Below, piece by piece: positions 11,152 to 24,700 of a stretch of DNA of 64,000 nucleotides. Origin of the DNA: Zea mays (lineage: Eukaryota > Streptophyta > Magnoliopsida > Poales > Poaceae). The stretch lies in the NCBI RefSeq assembly GCF_902167145.1, contig NC_050097.1, positions 169,972,923 to 170,036,922 on the forward strand, given 5' to 3'. The translations under genes and the position numbers were made by a program. How positions within the stretch are numbered: the first letter of the stretch is position 1; every line of letters begins with the position of its first letter. A model generated the notes under the pieces. It did no database searches, was not told where the DNA came from, and worked only from the letters and a program-made list of their open reading frames with translations.

Positions 11152-14100
11152 TGTAACACCCCAGGTGTTACCATGGCTAGAACCCACCTTGATACTAAGG
11201 CTATGAGCACCTGTGGAAGAACTTAAGGAGCAGAAGCATGAGGGCCTTGAAAAGCTAGATGTTAACCAAGGATTGTGAGTGACCAAAAGCTTTACCCTAA
11301 TCCTTGCACACTTACTACCTTGGATAAGAGGGGAGAAGAACCCTAGACCTCTCTTAAACCCTATCTCCCAAAACCCTTGATGAGAGGGAAAAGAGAGTGA
11401 ACAAGTGTGCAAAGCATGAGTAACATTTACCCAAACCTTAAGTAACCTTATAACCAGCACTTAGGGGAGGGAAATATTGCAAAAAGACCCCTGGAGAAAC
11501 CCTAAATCAAATCTCCAAGTGGAGAGAGAGCTAGAGCTCTCTATTTCTCTCTAAGTCCAATTTTAACCCTAATTTAAAGATCAACCGTGTTCACTTTGAA
11601 GATGGCACCAAAACCACTTGGGTTCTATACCAAAAGTGTGGCATACCACTTAAGGCACCCCCTGGAAAAAGTAGAGACCGAGCCCTTGACGTTTGACAGG
11701 TCTTGGCATCAGTTTTGTCGCAATGTGGGCAGTGAGACAAGCCAGATTTGGCGCCCGTCTATCTCCTGATCTAGGGCGTATCCTCCATTGGAACTCACAC
11801 ATGTGAGATAGCCCTAGGTGCCAGGAAGAGGTCTGCGCCGGATTCATGGCAAGATTCGCACGTTTGCGATCTCTGCAGACGTTTGAACAATGGAAGAATC
11901 ACACCTCCACGTGTTCGACACTTTCTGCCCGCGCCATAGCACGCCCGCGCGCGCCCCTGCATGCCCAGCACCGCGCCCGAGCCAAGCCAGCGCCATGGCC
12001 CGCGCCCGTGCCTATAAAGCCCTCCCAGACTTCGACTGCACTTTTCCGCGCACCCTCAAACCTCACCGGAGTTTAGCTCGCCGCCGTTTGCCCGTGCGCA
12101 GCGTGTCCGCGGCCGCCCAATCCCTCTGCCACCGTAGACCGGCCATTAGAGCCATTCCCAACCCCGTCCAGCCCTCGGAGAAGACTGTGCACACCTCCGT
12201 GAAGCTCCCCGAGCGAGGAATCGGAGTTTGCTTCGCCGGAGAGGCCAGTCCACGCTCGCCGGAGCTCTCAACCCCGCCGGAGTATGTGGACCGGGTAATC
12301 CACTCAACCATCCTTCGATTCCTTGTGCACACGGTCACTACGTTACCCCGTGAAGCTCACCGTGCCCTTGGATTGAACCAGTTCGCCGTGGTTTGGCCGG
12401 TACACTCGCCGCCGACGAGAACACCCGCCTGCGCGCGTGGACCGAGCGATTCCTGCCATCCCCGACGTCAAGCCGTACCTCGACGTGACCGCCAGAGCCT
12501 CCCCGAGCCAACCCCACCCTTCGCCGGACCTCCCTCGCCGTCGGTAAGCCGCGCCACCCTTTTCTTTCCCGCGGTTACTGTTTACATTGGGGGAAGGACT
12601 GCGGGTGAGAGGGAGAGAAGGTCAGGGGGTTTTGTGAAATGCCAGAGACACAGGGGAATAGTGGTGCAAGGGTAGAATTGCGAAGGTTGATTTAGTTTAA
12701 ACCCAGGGACCTCGGTGTAAACTGTTTTTCCAGAAAACCTTTATTAAGTCTGTTTTTAATTTGAACAAAAACTTTAAAAACTCATAACTTCAGTTTAGTT
12801 CATCCAAATTTGGTCAAACCAATTTTGCCAGACTTTAATTAATGTAACCTACTTAAGAAAAATATAAAACCCCTTGGTACTATAGAAAACTTTAAAGTTC
12901 TGATTTAATGATAGTTTTAGCCAAAAGCTCAATAATAGAAAGAAAAATAGTTGTGCTATTTGACTAGGGTTAGAAAAATTTGGAGAAGTTTATATCTACC
13001 TACTGACCTGTTTAAAAATGTTAAACCTCTCTGTCCACCCCAATAAGTTAGTCTTTACCCCTTATTTTGCAATATGCTTAGGATTAAGAAAAATAGAAAA
13101 GGGGGTATAAATAATGAACCAGAGAGCACCTCTATTTTTGTTGGGATACTTATTCAATATAGTTCACTGGAAAAATCTATCATACCCTGGTTTAGTATGA
13201 AATAAGTAGGATACCTTTTATTTTAATAAAATAAGGATAACTTAGAAAAACCCTACAAAAATAACCCCAAGGTAAAAACACCCCCACCCTTGGGGATAAC
13301 TAATGTTTTATTAATGAGAACTTAGGAAAAATATGAAATCTGCTGTTTGACATTTTTCAAATAATAATGTAGTAGAAAGTGCCTTTTTGACATTAAACTT
13401 AAGAAAATCATAACTAAATAACCACCCCTTAGTTTTCAGTGATTTTTAGCACAGAAGCCTATTATTACTATTGGATGCCACCAAAAATAACCTTTAGGAC
13501 AGAACCCACCCCTAACTAAGAGATGTAGTGTAAAGTGGCCCATTTTGCATAACTCTTGTTATTTTTGTTTAAAGCCTAGCCTTTGTACTTTAAGCCTCAA
13601 ATTCTTAAAACAAGCTAGAATAGCAAATGGCAACCCACTGTACTTTTTACAGAATTTTTGGAAAATATTAAACCCCTGTCATAGTTCAAACCTACCATAG
13701 AAACCATAAGTAGAAAATAAAAGAAAGGGAAAAGTGGGTAATAGAAAAATGGTGCCATCCTAAAATCCTTTATATCTTATCCACTGAAGGATACAAGAGC
13801 AATACAAATTCCCTATGTTTATCCTCGACAAAAACCTAAGCCTAAAGGTGATAAGTCTAACCCACTAGAAGCCCCACATAACCAAGAAACCCTAAGTTAC
13901 TTCTTGACTTAGTTTCTTTTTAGCATAATGTTATTAAATCCTGCATAATCTTGACATACATGCTCATTGCATTCGATAGACTGTAACCTTGCTGACGGAG
14001 AGTACATCCTCGTGCCGGAGCAAGGAGCTGCTCAGGAGGTAGCCCCGGATCCAACCCCCGAGCCTGCACCAGAGGACCTGCCTGCCACTGCTTTGGAAGG

Positions 14101-15508
14101 CAAGCCCCGGTTTTATGCATAACCTGTTCTATATGCTATTTTACTGCACTTAATGTTTGTAGGATTGTACTGTGCACTTAAGTGTAGGAGTTGATTGAAA
14201 CCCTAGTTGCATGAACTCAGGATTCCTTTTGAGATGGATACTAGTATGCTAGGTCGAATAGTTGCTTTATTTAATTAGGATCTCGGTAGAAGACGAGTGA
14301 TTTTTCTAGCACTCGCGCGAGATCAGGAATTGGTTGTACCCACTTTTATATCATCATGATTCAGTTGTGGACAACAATCCATGGGGATTGGTTGTCTACG
14401 AGATGGAAAATGGAATAAGGATTAACGTGCGGATACCTGTGTCAAGCGTTTGAACGTACTAAACACATACCGAGAAATATGGTAAATCGGTAAGCCTAGT
14501 ACCTGAGTGAACCTGCTCGCAGATTGCCCTCCTCACGCGACCTGAGACGTGGTCTCCCATTCCGATTATGGTGGGTACAAGTGCGGTCACTGCACGACGG
14601 CCAGTCGGGGTCAGTGAGGCATTGTACGCCAAGGCGGTGAGCCCCTTTCTGTTGCCAGGGAATCTATGGGGACGGTTGATATGTGTGGGGACGGAGTGCC
14701 CCTACATGTCGTGTGTTTAGGTTTACCTTGCAAGGATAAAAACTCGATTCGAATCGTCTGCTTCTCGCAGCTAATGAGACTGCTTGATCCATTGTACTGC
14801 ATTGAGTAACAAGTGGAAATATGATGAGTTGATATAAGATGTTGATTGTTAAAAATGCTTGCTACCATGTATGAATAGATAGTCCACTTTTAGCCTTAAG
14901 AGAGTCACACTTAATTTTGACAAAGTTAAAAACTTGATTTAGAAACTCAGCTAGTGCTTTTGGCAACCAAACCCCACAGCCAATCAGTTGCATGTCTAGA
15001 GGTAGAGGAGTAGACTCCTCACACCGGGTAAGTCTAGCTGAGTATTAGTATACTCAGCCTTGCTTGTGGCATAATTTTTACAGGTTCTCTGGAGGACATG
15101 GTTGCTGGAGTGACTTGGTCGTCCATCTTGCCACCGGGTTGGACTGTCGAGTGGGACCCTACCTCGGCTGAGGAGGAGCATGAGGAGTGATGGGACAGGC
15201 TTCCCCATCTCTCTATTTATTTACCGTTAGTTTATTTCCGCTGCACTTCGAACAATGATGGTTACTTTTGCAAAAACTCCGATGATGAAGATGATGTAAT
15301 AATTTAATACTCTGACATGTATAGTTTTATGCTTTATTGTATTTGCTCTGTGACTCACCATCGAGTGAGATTGTGGTACTTGATCCTGTCAGTGGCCGTG
15401 TCGGACTAGATCCGAGGGATTGATGGGTTATTCCTATTTAAGTGTGGTCTAGCCTCTAAGGCGGGGCTTAGGCACTTATGTTGGAATAATTCGGGCAGTT
15501 CCGCCACA
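11152..15508 (+). repeat. 5' LTR of element C (4357 bp)
   Basis: Begins TGTAACACCCCAGG and ends GTTCCGCCACA. A GC-rich part with TATAAAG (12013-12019) is followed by a long AT-rich part, which leads into the R/U5 side. ORFs inside it (for example 11890-12675) have no recognisable domain and I do not count them as genes. Confidence 0.95.
12013..12019 (+). promoter_or_regulatory. TATA box in element C 5' LTR
   Basis: TATAAAG in a GC-rich context. The same motif is at 22629-22635 in the 3' LTR. Confidence 0.6.
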
Positions 15509-15510
15509 GC

Positions 15511-15522
15511 TGGTATCGGAGC
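15511..15522 (+). other. Primer binding site of element C
   Basis: TGGTATCGGAGC starts two bases after the LTR. It differs by one base from the initiator tRNA-Met complement (TGGTATCAGAGC) seen in element G, so priming by tRNA-iMet is likely. Confidence 0.8.
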
Positions 15523-15925
15523 TTGTACCACCACAGAGGAATCAATAAAATGTAAATACCAACTTTTTCCAAAATAATACTTGATAGAAACAATGTTGGA
15601 TAGATAGTAGGACGAGCAGGATAGACCTAGGACGGGAAGCCTTAGGATGATAGAAGGGTAGCTAGGTGGCTAAGTGATTAGGCCCTACAGGCCACATTTA
15701 CAGGATGGGAGTTCTTCCCTATTCCTTTTATCTTGTTGTGAGGTCGTTCAGGACGAGCATGCATGCATTCTTAATTAAGCCAATGGATAACTAAGTAAGG
15801 ACTTAAACACAAGATAGCAACCAACTAGGTCCCCAGTGCCTTTTTATTTAACTAGAGAAAGGCTGAGTTTTATTTTTCTTGTTCTTTTTATAATTCTTTT
15901 TCTTTTTACGCTTAACCATACACAG

Positions 15926-16795
15926 ATGACTTCCCACGGATCCTCCGACGACGGAAATGCACTGTCCCACACTGACGGACTTGCACGAGAGGGCTTTCCC
16001 CGCATTTTATGGGAGGTACTTCAGGGGGCCGGATACGCGACACCCCCTCAGTACACGGTGCAGCAGTTCGAGAAGCACCGAGTGCCCCGCTGTAGGGTGA
16101 GGATGACCTTGGAGCCTCATCCCCTGCAGCTAGGCTGGCGCTCTTTGGACTCCGAGTCTTTCGGATACCGAGCAGAGGACACGATCGAGGCGATCGCTCT
16201 GCATGGATTGACTACTTTCTGCGGATTCCATCCTTTGGAGCTGGCTACCCACCCCATTGGCTTGTTCCCCGCTGAGAGGGAGGACGACCCAATGTGGAAA
16301 GATCGGGTGGAGCATGCCAAGGACATCTGGGCCATCTACCCAGGACAGACTGCGCACTTGACCTTACGGTGCATGAATGCGCTGTACCGTCTGCAAGTAA
16401 TGCGCGGTGAGGCGATGTCCCACCTGATGGCATTGTTGGAGGCTACAAAGATCACCTTGGACAACAGAGAGGAACTCGTGGTTGACTTGTCCCAAGAAAT
16501 GGTGGAGAAGGACTTGCAGGTGGAGCAGCTATCCACTGATATCCAAGAGTTGGAGGAGCTAGTGGGCACCAGGGAGAACACCATCGAGGTTCTAGAGGAT
16601 CAGCTCATTAACACTCAGCAGCAGCTTGCTGAGGCTAACGAGCACCTGGATATGCATCACCAGGAGATCCAGGACCTGGAGGCCAACGAGGACGTCGACA
16701 TCGAGGGAGGGGATGAGCCTGCCTCCAGTGTGGACACTGCTGGCTCGGGAAGACCACCTTCCCCCGAGTCGAGTGTTGCTTCGTTCACTCACTAG
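15926..16795 (+). CDS. Extra ORF of element C between 5' LTR and gag
   Basis: About 289 codons from the ATG at 15926 to the TAG at 16793-16795. No known domain that I recognise. The middle contains conserved-looking hydrophobic/tryptophan segments (HAKDIWAIYPGQTAHL). The C-terminal third is a strong coiled coil rich in E, L and Q, followed by an acidic, serine/proline-rich tail. The reading frame is open further upstream to 15836 and would add a very hydrophobic stretch, but that part is a T-rich tract ending in CACAG just before this ATG. It looks like an intron end, so I prefer the later start. Extra ORFs in this position are reported for Tekay-type chromoviruses; function is unknown. Confidence 0.7.
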   Translation: MTSHGSSDDGNALSHTDGLAREGFPRILWEVLQGAGYATPPQYTVQQFEKHRVPRCRVRMTLEPHPLQLGWRSLDSESFGYRAEDTIEAIALHGLTTFCGFHPLELATHPIGLFPAEREDDPMWKDRVEHAKDIWAIYPGQTAHLTLRCMNALYRLQVMRGEAMSHLMALLEATKITLDNREELVVDLSQEMVEKDLQVEQLSTDIQELEELVGTRENTIEVLEDQLINTQQQLAEANEHLDMHHQEIQDLEANEDVDIEGGDEPASSVDTAGSGRPPSPESSVASFTH

Positions 16796-17095
16796 GTGTT
16801 CAGGATAGGATTAGAAGTTGGATAGTCAGACTCCTCGCAGCTAGCTTAGCTTTTGCACCCTTGGGGTACTAGGCTAGATAGAGTTAAGTCATTTTGAGGC
16901 AATTGATGTAATCATGCTAAACTCTTTTGGAAGCTTGTTTGATGGATGCTGTCATCAGTTTAAATTTGGAAGGAAGAATTTATGCCTTTTAAAATCCTTT
17001 TGTTGAAGTTAGAGTCTATCATATTGTTTTTAACTTTTTTCTCTGCGATAAAATCTTGAACTTGGAAATAAGGTGTTAAGTATGTGGTTTTTCAG
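16796..17095 (+). other. Noncoding spacer between extra ORF and gag
   Basis: About 300 bp, T-rich at the end and closing with GTTTTTTCAG right before the gag ATG. It looks like a 3' splice site, which would let gag-pol be made from a spliced transcript; this is inference. Confidence 0.4.
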
Positions 17096-20000
17096 ATGGC
17101 CGGGAGGCCGCGTCGTGGCCAAAATGAGCGCGTTCCTCCACCGCCGCCACCACCCCCCACTCTGCAGGAGCTAATGGCTTAGCAGAATGAGATCCTGAGG
17201 CAGCTGGCTCAACGTCAGCCACCACCTCAGCACTATGGTGGTGGAGACCATCAGCGTCACCCCGCGGCGGCTACATACCAGGAATTCCTTAGCACCCAGC
17301 CACCATTGTTCATAAGGGCAGAGGACCCACTTGATGCAGATGTATGGTTGCGAGTGGTGGAATCCAAATTCCCGCTACTCCATGGAGCTTGCTCAGAGGT
17401 CACCAAAGTCAGGTTCGCCACCCAGCAGCTTCGCGGACCTGCAAGGACTTGGTGGGATCATTTTCTTGCTATGCAGCCAGAGGACCGAGAGGTGGAGTGG
17501 AGGGAGTTCAAGGCAGCTTTCAGGGGACAGCATATACGGGCCGGGATTATGGACCGGAAGCTCAATGAGTTTTTGGCACTCACTAAGGGCAACAGGACAG
17601 TGTTGCAGTATGCCCAGGCTTTTAATGACTTGTGCCAGTATGCGGGATATCATGCAGATACAGATGAGAAGAAGAGAGACAGGTTCCGGAGGGGGCTCAG
17701 CACTAAGCTCCGTGACCGTCTCAACACCGTCAGGGCCAACAGTTACAATGAGTTGGTCAACATGGCTATTTCCCAAGAGGACTGCATTACAGCTAGACAG
17801 GCAGAGAAGAAGAGGAAGACCCCTGTGGCAGGACCCTCAGCTCAGCCACAGCGCTTCAGGATTGTGTCCGACACCCAGGGCAGGGGACCCCAGCAGCAGC
17901 AAGGGCGATGGGTGATCCGACCTCAGCATCAGCAGCAGCAGGCACCCAACCGCACCCAGTTTCCAGCTCAGAGGAACAATCAGCAGCAGCAGTACCATCA
18001 GGCAAATGACAACAGGTGCTTCACTTGTGGCAACACCGGACATTACGCCAAGAATTGCCCCAGGAACCAGCAGAGGCAGGGGCAGAATGTTAATCAGAAC
18101 CAAGGCAAGAGGCAGAAGGTGCAAGTGAGGCAGGGCAGGCTAAACTTCACCACCATGGCTGATATTCCAGAGGGAGCACCTGTCATGACTGGTATCTTTA
18201 CAGTTTTAAATTATCCTGCTATTATTCTATTTGATTCTGGTGCATCACATAGTTTTATCAGTGCCAAATTTAGTGCAAAGTGCCAGTTGCCCTTTCACCA
18301 CACCGATGGGGGCATTACAATTTCAACACCAGGAGGCAGAGTTGCCACTTATCAAATCAACAAGCAAGTGCCTATAAAATTTGGTAGTCTTGTGATTAGA
18401 ACCACCCTTCTCATCTTAGGATTGGATAGCGTGGATATTATTTTGGGAGCTGACTGGTTGACCCGGCATCAGGCAGTATTGGATATTGCAGCCAGGGCCA
18501 TTGAAATTCATTCCCCTGCTTATGGTGAGACTATTTTATATTTGCCTGACCAGGGATGCACCCGTTCTTGTGCCTTTGTTATGATGGAATCCCCAGTGGA
18601 AAAGATCCCAGTGGTCTGTGACTACCCGGACGTGTTTCCGGATGAATTGCCAGGGATGCCACCTGACCGAGACATTGAGTTCGCAATTGAGTTGCAACCC
18701 GGGACTGCTCCTATCTCCAAGAGACCCTATAGGATGCCTCCCGCGGAATTGGCAGAGCTGAAAAAGCAATTGCAAGAGTTATTGTACAAGGGGTTTATTC
18801 GCCCGAGTACTTCACCGTGGGGATGTCCAGCATTATTTGTGAAGAAAAAGGATGAGATTTTGAGGATGTGTGTTGACTACCGCCCTCTCAATGCGGTGAC
18901 TATCAAGAACAAGTACCCACTGCCCCGTATTGATGTTCTGTTCGATCAGTTGGTAGGAGCCAAGGTATTCTCCAAGATAGACCTTCGCTCAGGTTACCAT
19001 CAGATTGAGATCCGTGCCAGTGATATTCCCAAGACGGCTTTCTCTACCTGATATGGGCTCTATGAGTTTTTGGTGATGTCTTTTGGGCTGACCAATGCCC
19101 CGGCTTATTTTATGTATCTGATGAACTCAGTATTCATGCCAGAGTTGGACAACTTCGTGGTCGTTTTCATTGATGATATTCTAGTATATTCCAAGAATGA
19201 AGCCGAGCACACCAAACATTTGCATACCATACTTCAGAGACTGCGTGACCATCGATTGTATGCCAAGTTGTCTAAATGTGAATTCTGGCTGAAGGAGATT
19301 AAATTCCTGGGTCACACAATTTCTCAGGAAGGGATATCGGTTGATCCTGAGAAGGTACAAGAGGTGATGAATTGGAAACCCCCGACTACAGTTAGGCAGA
19401 TTCGGAGTTTTCTGGGATTGGCAGGGTATTATCGACGATTTATTCCGGATTTCTCCAGAATTGCCAAACCAATGACTGAACTGCTGAAGAAGGGAGTCAA
19501 GTATGATTGGAGCCAAAAGTGTGAGGATGCCTTTCACGCTTTGAGGCAGCATTTGACAACAGCCCCAGTGCTGGCTCAACCGGATAACACCAAGCCATTC
19601 GAAGTTTATTGTGATGCTTCTGGTACAGGTTTGGGTTGTGTCTTGATGCAAGATAACAGAGTCATTGCTTATGCTTCCCGAGCACTCAGACCTCATGAGC
19701 AGAACTACCCTACACATGATCTGGAGTTGGCAGCGGTGGTTCATGCTCTTAAGATATGGAGACACTACTTGATGGGGGCTCACTGTAACATCTACACCGA
19801 TCACAAGAGTCTCAAATACATCTTCACTCAGGCTGATCTGAACATGAGGCAGAGAAGATGGTTGGAGTTGATCAAGGACTATGATCTAGAGGTGCATTAC
19901 CACCCTGGTAAAGCCAATGTTGTGGCAGATGCTTTGAGCAGAAAGGCCCAGTGCAATTGTATGAACATGGATGTGGGAGTTACCACCCTGTGTGATGAGT

Positions 20001-21514
20001 TGTGCAGATTGAACCTAGAAGTGGTTTCTTCGGGTGACCTAAGCTATATCTCGGTGGAGCCCACGTTGCAAGAGCAGATAGTCAGGGCACAGATTGAGGA
20101 TAAGGGTGTTCAGGTTATTAAGGGAATGATCAAGCAAAAGGCAGAAAAATACAAGTGCTTCCGTCAGGACAGCAAGGGAATTTTATGGTTTGGAGATCGA
20201 TTAGTTGTTCCCAAGGACCCTGAGCTCAGAAAGAAGATACTAGATGAAGCTCACCTTTCCAAATTCTCCATGCACCCGGGTAGCAACAAGATGTACCATG
20301 ATCTTAGATCTTTATATTGGTGGACTAGAATGAAAAGGGAAATTGCCAAGTACATATCTGAGTGTGATACCTGCGAGAGAATCAAAGCTAGTCATTTGAA
20401 GGCAGCAGGCCCTTTGCAACCCCTTCCCATACCATCTTGGAAATGGGAGGACATTTGCATGGACTTCATAGTGGGATTACCCAATACATCCAGGCACCAT
20501 GATTCTATTTGGGTTATTGTGGACAGATTGACTAAGACTGCTCATTTCTTGCCAGTGCACACCACCCACAAGACAGAGAAGTACGCAGAAATTTATGTTG
20601 ATCAGATAGTAAGATTGCATGGTATTCCAAAGACCATTATATCTGACAGAGGAGCACTGTTTGTGGCACGCTTTTGGGAGAAGCTGCAAGAATCACTCGG
20701 GACCCACGTAATCCGAAGCTCAGCATATCACCCTCAAACAGATGGCCAGACAGAAAGGGTGAATCAGATTTTGGAAGACATGTTGCGAGCATGTGCACTA
20801 CACTATGGAAAGGATTGGGACAAGTGTCTGTCTTTGGCAGAGTTTTTTTACAATAACAGCTATCAGTCCAGTCTGAAGATGGCACCTTTTGAAGCCTTAT
20901 ATGGGAGAAGGTGTAGGACCCCACTGAATTGGTCTCAAGCAGGAGAAATGGAAATTTTTGGGCCAGACTTGGTACTTGAGGCAGAGGCAAAGGTCAGGAC
21001 TATTACCAAGAACTTAGAAGCTGCTCAGGCCAGGCAAAGGAGCTATCATGATAAGAGGCGGAAGCCTCTACAGTTTGAGGTGGGAGATCATGTCTATCTT
21101 AAGGTATCACCCACCAAGGGTGTCCAGAGATTTGGGATCAAGGGCAAGTTAGCTCCTCGCTACATTGGACCCTATGAGATCAAGGCAAGTTGTGGACCCG
21201 TAGCTTACCAACTGGAATTGCCACCCCACATGTCAGCAGTTCACAATGTGTTCCATGTATCTCAGCTGCGGAAATTTGTTCGCCTACCCACTGAGGTGCT
21301 GCCAGAACCAGACATTGAGATAGAACCAGACTTGTCCTACCAAGAGTACCCCGTCAAGGTATTAGATCAAAAGGAAAGATCAACTCGGGCAAGGTCGGTC
21401 AGAATGTACAAGGTTCAGTGGAGTCACCATTCAGCAGAAGAAGCTACATGGGAGACTGAGGATTTTCTACGCTCTCGCTTTCCCGACTTTCTGCCCAAAG
21501 GAGTCGGTATGTAA
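17096..21514 (+). CDS. Gag-pol polyprotein of element C (single frame, two stops)
   Basis: One frame of 1473 codons from the ATG at 17096 covers gag and pol. Landmarks, by residue: gag zinc knuckle [14 protein letters not shown] at 308; protease DSGAS at 380; reverse transcriptase [10 protein letters not shown] with aspartates 693-694; RNase H CDASG with D840; integrase zinc-binding region from H1053. The integrase catalytic residues D1123, D1184 and E1220 keep the D-35-E spacing. A GPY region and a chromodomain lie in the last 45 residues. Two in-frame stops break it: TAG at 17180-17182 (in a run of Gln codons, so CAG to TAG is likely) and TGA at 19049-19051, where relatives have Arg before YG (CGA to TGA). 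No frameshift is visible. With those two stops it should not make full-length Pol. Confidence 0.92.
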
Positions 21515-21750
21515 CCCCAAAAAAACCCAACCCCCACCTGCCCTTTGAATTCAATTATAAGAAAAACTTAGATAACAAGGATAGTCTAAGTTATGGATTT
21601 AACTTAAGAAGGGCTTCCTTCTGAAGTTGCAAAGAGAATGACATTCGAAGAGCAGTTAATAAGAGAAACTTGAGTGTAAAGGAAGAATAACACAAACACA
21701 CCTTCAAGCACCCTCCAAGGGCCTCTACCTAAAATCTCGGGACGAGATTC

Positions 21751-21767
21751 CTTTAAGGGGAGAGGGC
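21751..21767 (+). other. Polypurine tract of element C
   Basis: CTTTAAGGGGAGAGGGC directly precedes the 3' LTR start TGTAACACC. Confidence 0.8.
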
Positions 21768-24700
21768 TGTAACACCCCAGGTGTTACCATGGCTAGAACC
21801 CACCTTGATACTAAGGCTATGAGCACCTGTGGAAGAACTTAAGGAGCAGAAGCATGAGGGCCTTGAAAAGCTAGATGTTAACCAAGGATTGTGAGTGACC
21901 AAAAGCTTTACCCTAATCCTTGCACACTTACTACCTTGGATAAGAGGGGAGAAGAACCCTAGACCTCTCTTAAACCCTATCTCCCAAAACCCTTGATGAG
22001 AGGGAAAAGAGAGTGAACAAGTGTGCAAAGCATGAGTAACATTTACCCAAACCTTAAGTAACCTTATAACCAGCACTTAGGGGAGGGAAATATTGCAAAA
22101 AGACCCCTGGAGAAACCCTAAATCAAATCTCCAAGTGGAGAGAGAGCTAGAGCTCTCTATTTCTCTCTAAGTCCAATTTTAACCCTAATTTAAAGATCAA
22201 CCGTGTTCACTTTGAAGATGGCACCAAAACCACTTGGGTTCTATACCAAAAGTGTGGCATACCACTTAAGGCACCCCCTGGAAAAAGTAGAGACCGAGCC
22301 CTTGACGTTTGACAGGTCTTGGCATCAGTTTTGTCGCAATGTGGGCAGTGAGACAAGCCAGATTTGGCGCCCGTCTATCTCCTGATCTAGGGCGTATCCT
22401 CCATTGGAACTCACACATGTGAGATAGCCCTAGGTGCCAGGAAGAGGTCTGCGCCGGATTCATGGCAAGATTCGCACGTTTGCGATCTCTGCAGACGTTT
22501 GAACAATGGAAGAATCACACCTCCACGTGTTCGACACTTTCTGCCCGCGCCAGAGCACGCCCGCGCGCGCCCCCGCATGCCCAGCGCCGCGCCCGAGCCA
22601 AGCCAGCGCCATGGCCCGCGCCCGCGCCTATAAAGCCCTCCCAGACTTCGACTGCACTTTTCCGCGCACCCTCAAACCTCATCGGAGTTTAGCTCGCCGC
22701 CGTTTGCCCGTGCGCAGCGTGTCCGCGGCCGCCCAATCCCTCTGCCACCGTAGACCGGCCATTAGAGCCATTCCCAACCCCGTCCAGCCCTCGGAGAAGA
22801 CTGTGCACACCTCCGTGAAGCTCCCCGAGCGAGGAATCGGAGTTTGCTTCGCCGGAGAGGCCAGTCCACGCTCGCCGGAGCTCTCAACCCCGCCGGAGTA
22901 CGTGGACCGGGTAATCCACTCAACCATCCTTCGATTCCTTGTGCACACGGTCACTACGTTACCCCGTGAAGCTCACCGTGCCCTTGGATTGAACCAGTTC
23001 GTCGTGGTTTGGCCGGTACACTCGTCGCCGACGAGAACACCCGCCTGCGCGCGTGGACCGAGCGATTCCTGCCATCCCCGACGTCAAGCCGTACCTCGAC
23101 GTGACCGCCAGAGCCTCCCCGAGCCAACCCCACCCTTCGCCGGACCTCCCTCGCCGCCGGTAAGCCGCGCCACCCTTTTCTTTCCCGCGGTTACTGTTTA
23201 CATTGGGGGAAGGACTGCGGGTGAGAGGGAGAGAAGGTCAGGGGGTTTTGTGAAATGTCAGAGACACAGGGGAATAGTGGTGCAAGGGTAGAATTGCGAA
23301 GGTTGATTTAGTTTAAACCCAGGGACCTCGGTGTAAACTGTTTTTCCAGAAAACCTTTATTAAGTCTGTTTTTAATTTGAACAGAAACTTTAAAAACTCA
23401 TAACTTCAGCTTAGTTCATCCAAATTTGGTCAAACCAATTTTGCCAGACTTTAATTAATGTAACCTACTTAAGAAAAATATAAAACCCCTTGGTACTATA
23501 GAAAACTTTAAAGTTCTGATTTAATGATAGTTTTAGCCAAAAGCTCAATAATAGAAAGAAAAATAGTTGTGCTATTTGACTAGGGTTAGAAAAATTTAGA
23601 GAAGTTTATATCTACCTACTGACCTGTTTAAAAATGTTAAACCTCTCTGTCCACCCCAATAAGTTAGTCTTTACCCCTTATTTTGCAATATGCTTAGGAT
23701 TAAGAAAAATAGAAAAGGGGGTATAAATAATGAACCAGAGAGCACCTCTATTTTTGTTGGGATACTTATTCAATATAGTTCACTGGAAAAATCTATCATA
23801 CCCTGGTTTAGTATAAAATAAGTAGGATACCTTTTATTTTAATAAAATAAGAATAACTTAGAAAAACCCTACAAAAATAACCCCAAGGTAAAAACACCCC
23901 CACCCTTGGGGATAACTAATGTTTTATTAATGAGAACTTAGGAAAAATATGAAATCTGCTGTTTGACATTTTTCAAATAATAATGTAGTAGAAAGTGCCT
24001 TTTTGACATTAAACTTAAGAAAATCATAACTAAATAACCACCCCTTAGTTTTCAGTGATTTTTAACACAGAAGCCTATTATTACTATTGGATGCCAGCAA
24101 AAATAACCTTTAGGACAGAACCCACCCCTAACTAAGAGATGTAGTGTAAAGTGGCCCATTTTGCATAACTCTTGTTATTTTTGTTTAAAGCCTAGCCTTT
24201 GTACTTTAAGCCTCAAATTCTTAAAACAAGCTAGAATAGCAAATGGCAACCCACTGTACTTTTTACAGAATTTTTGGAAAATATTAAACCCCTGTCATAG
24301 TTCAAACCTACCATAGAAACCATAAGTAGAAAATAAAAGAAAGGGAAAAGTGGGTAATAGAAAAATGGTGCCATCCTAAAATCCTTTATATCTTATCCAC
24401 TGAAGAATACAAGAGCAATACAAATTCCCTATGTTTATCCTCGACAAAAACCTAAGCCTAAAGTTGATAAGTCTAACCCACTAGAAGCCCCACATAACCA
24501 AGAAACCCTAAGTTACTTCTTGACTTAGTTTCTTTTTAGCATAATGTTATTAAATCCTGCATAATCTTGACATACATGCTCATTGCATTCAATAGACTGT
24601 AACCTTGCTGACGGAGAGTACATCCTCGTGCCGGAGCAAGGAGCTGCTCAGGAGGTAGCCCCGGATCCAGCCCCCGAGCCTGCACCAGAGGACCTGCCTG

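Noticed and set aside
11890..12675. A 261-codon ORF in the element C 5' LTR, also open in the 3' LTR (22506-23291)
   Set aside because: GC-rich promoter/leader sequence with proline and arginine bias, no domain, overlapped by the TATA box. The two copies are only about 1% apart, so shared openness says nothing about selection.
15836..15925. Hydrophobic N-terminal extension of the extra ORF, like a signal or membrane segment
   Set aside because: It is the translation of a T-rich tract that ends in CACAG just before a better ATG; more likely a pyrimidine tract than a membrane segment.
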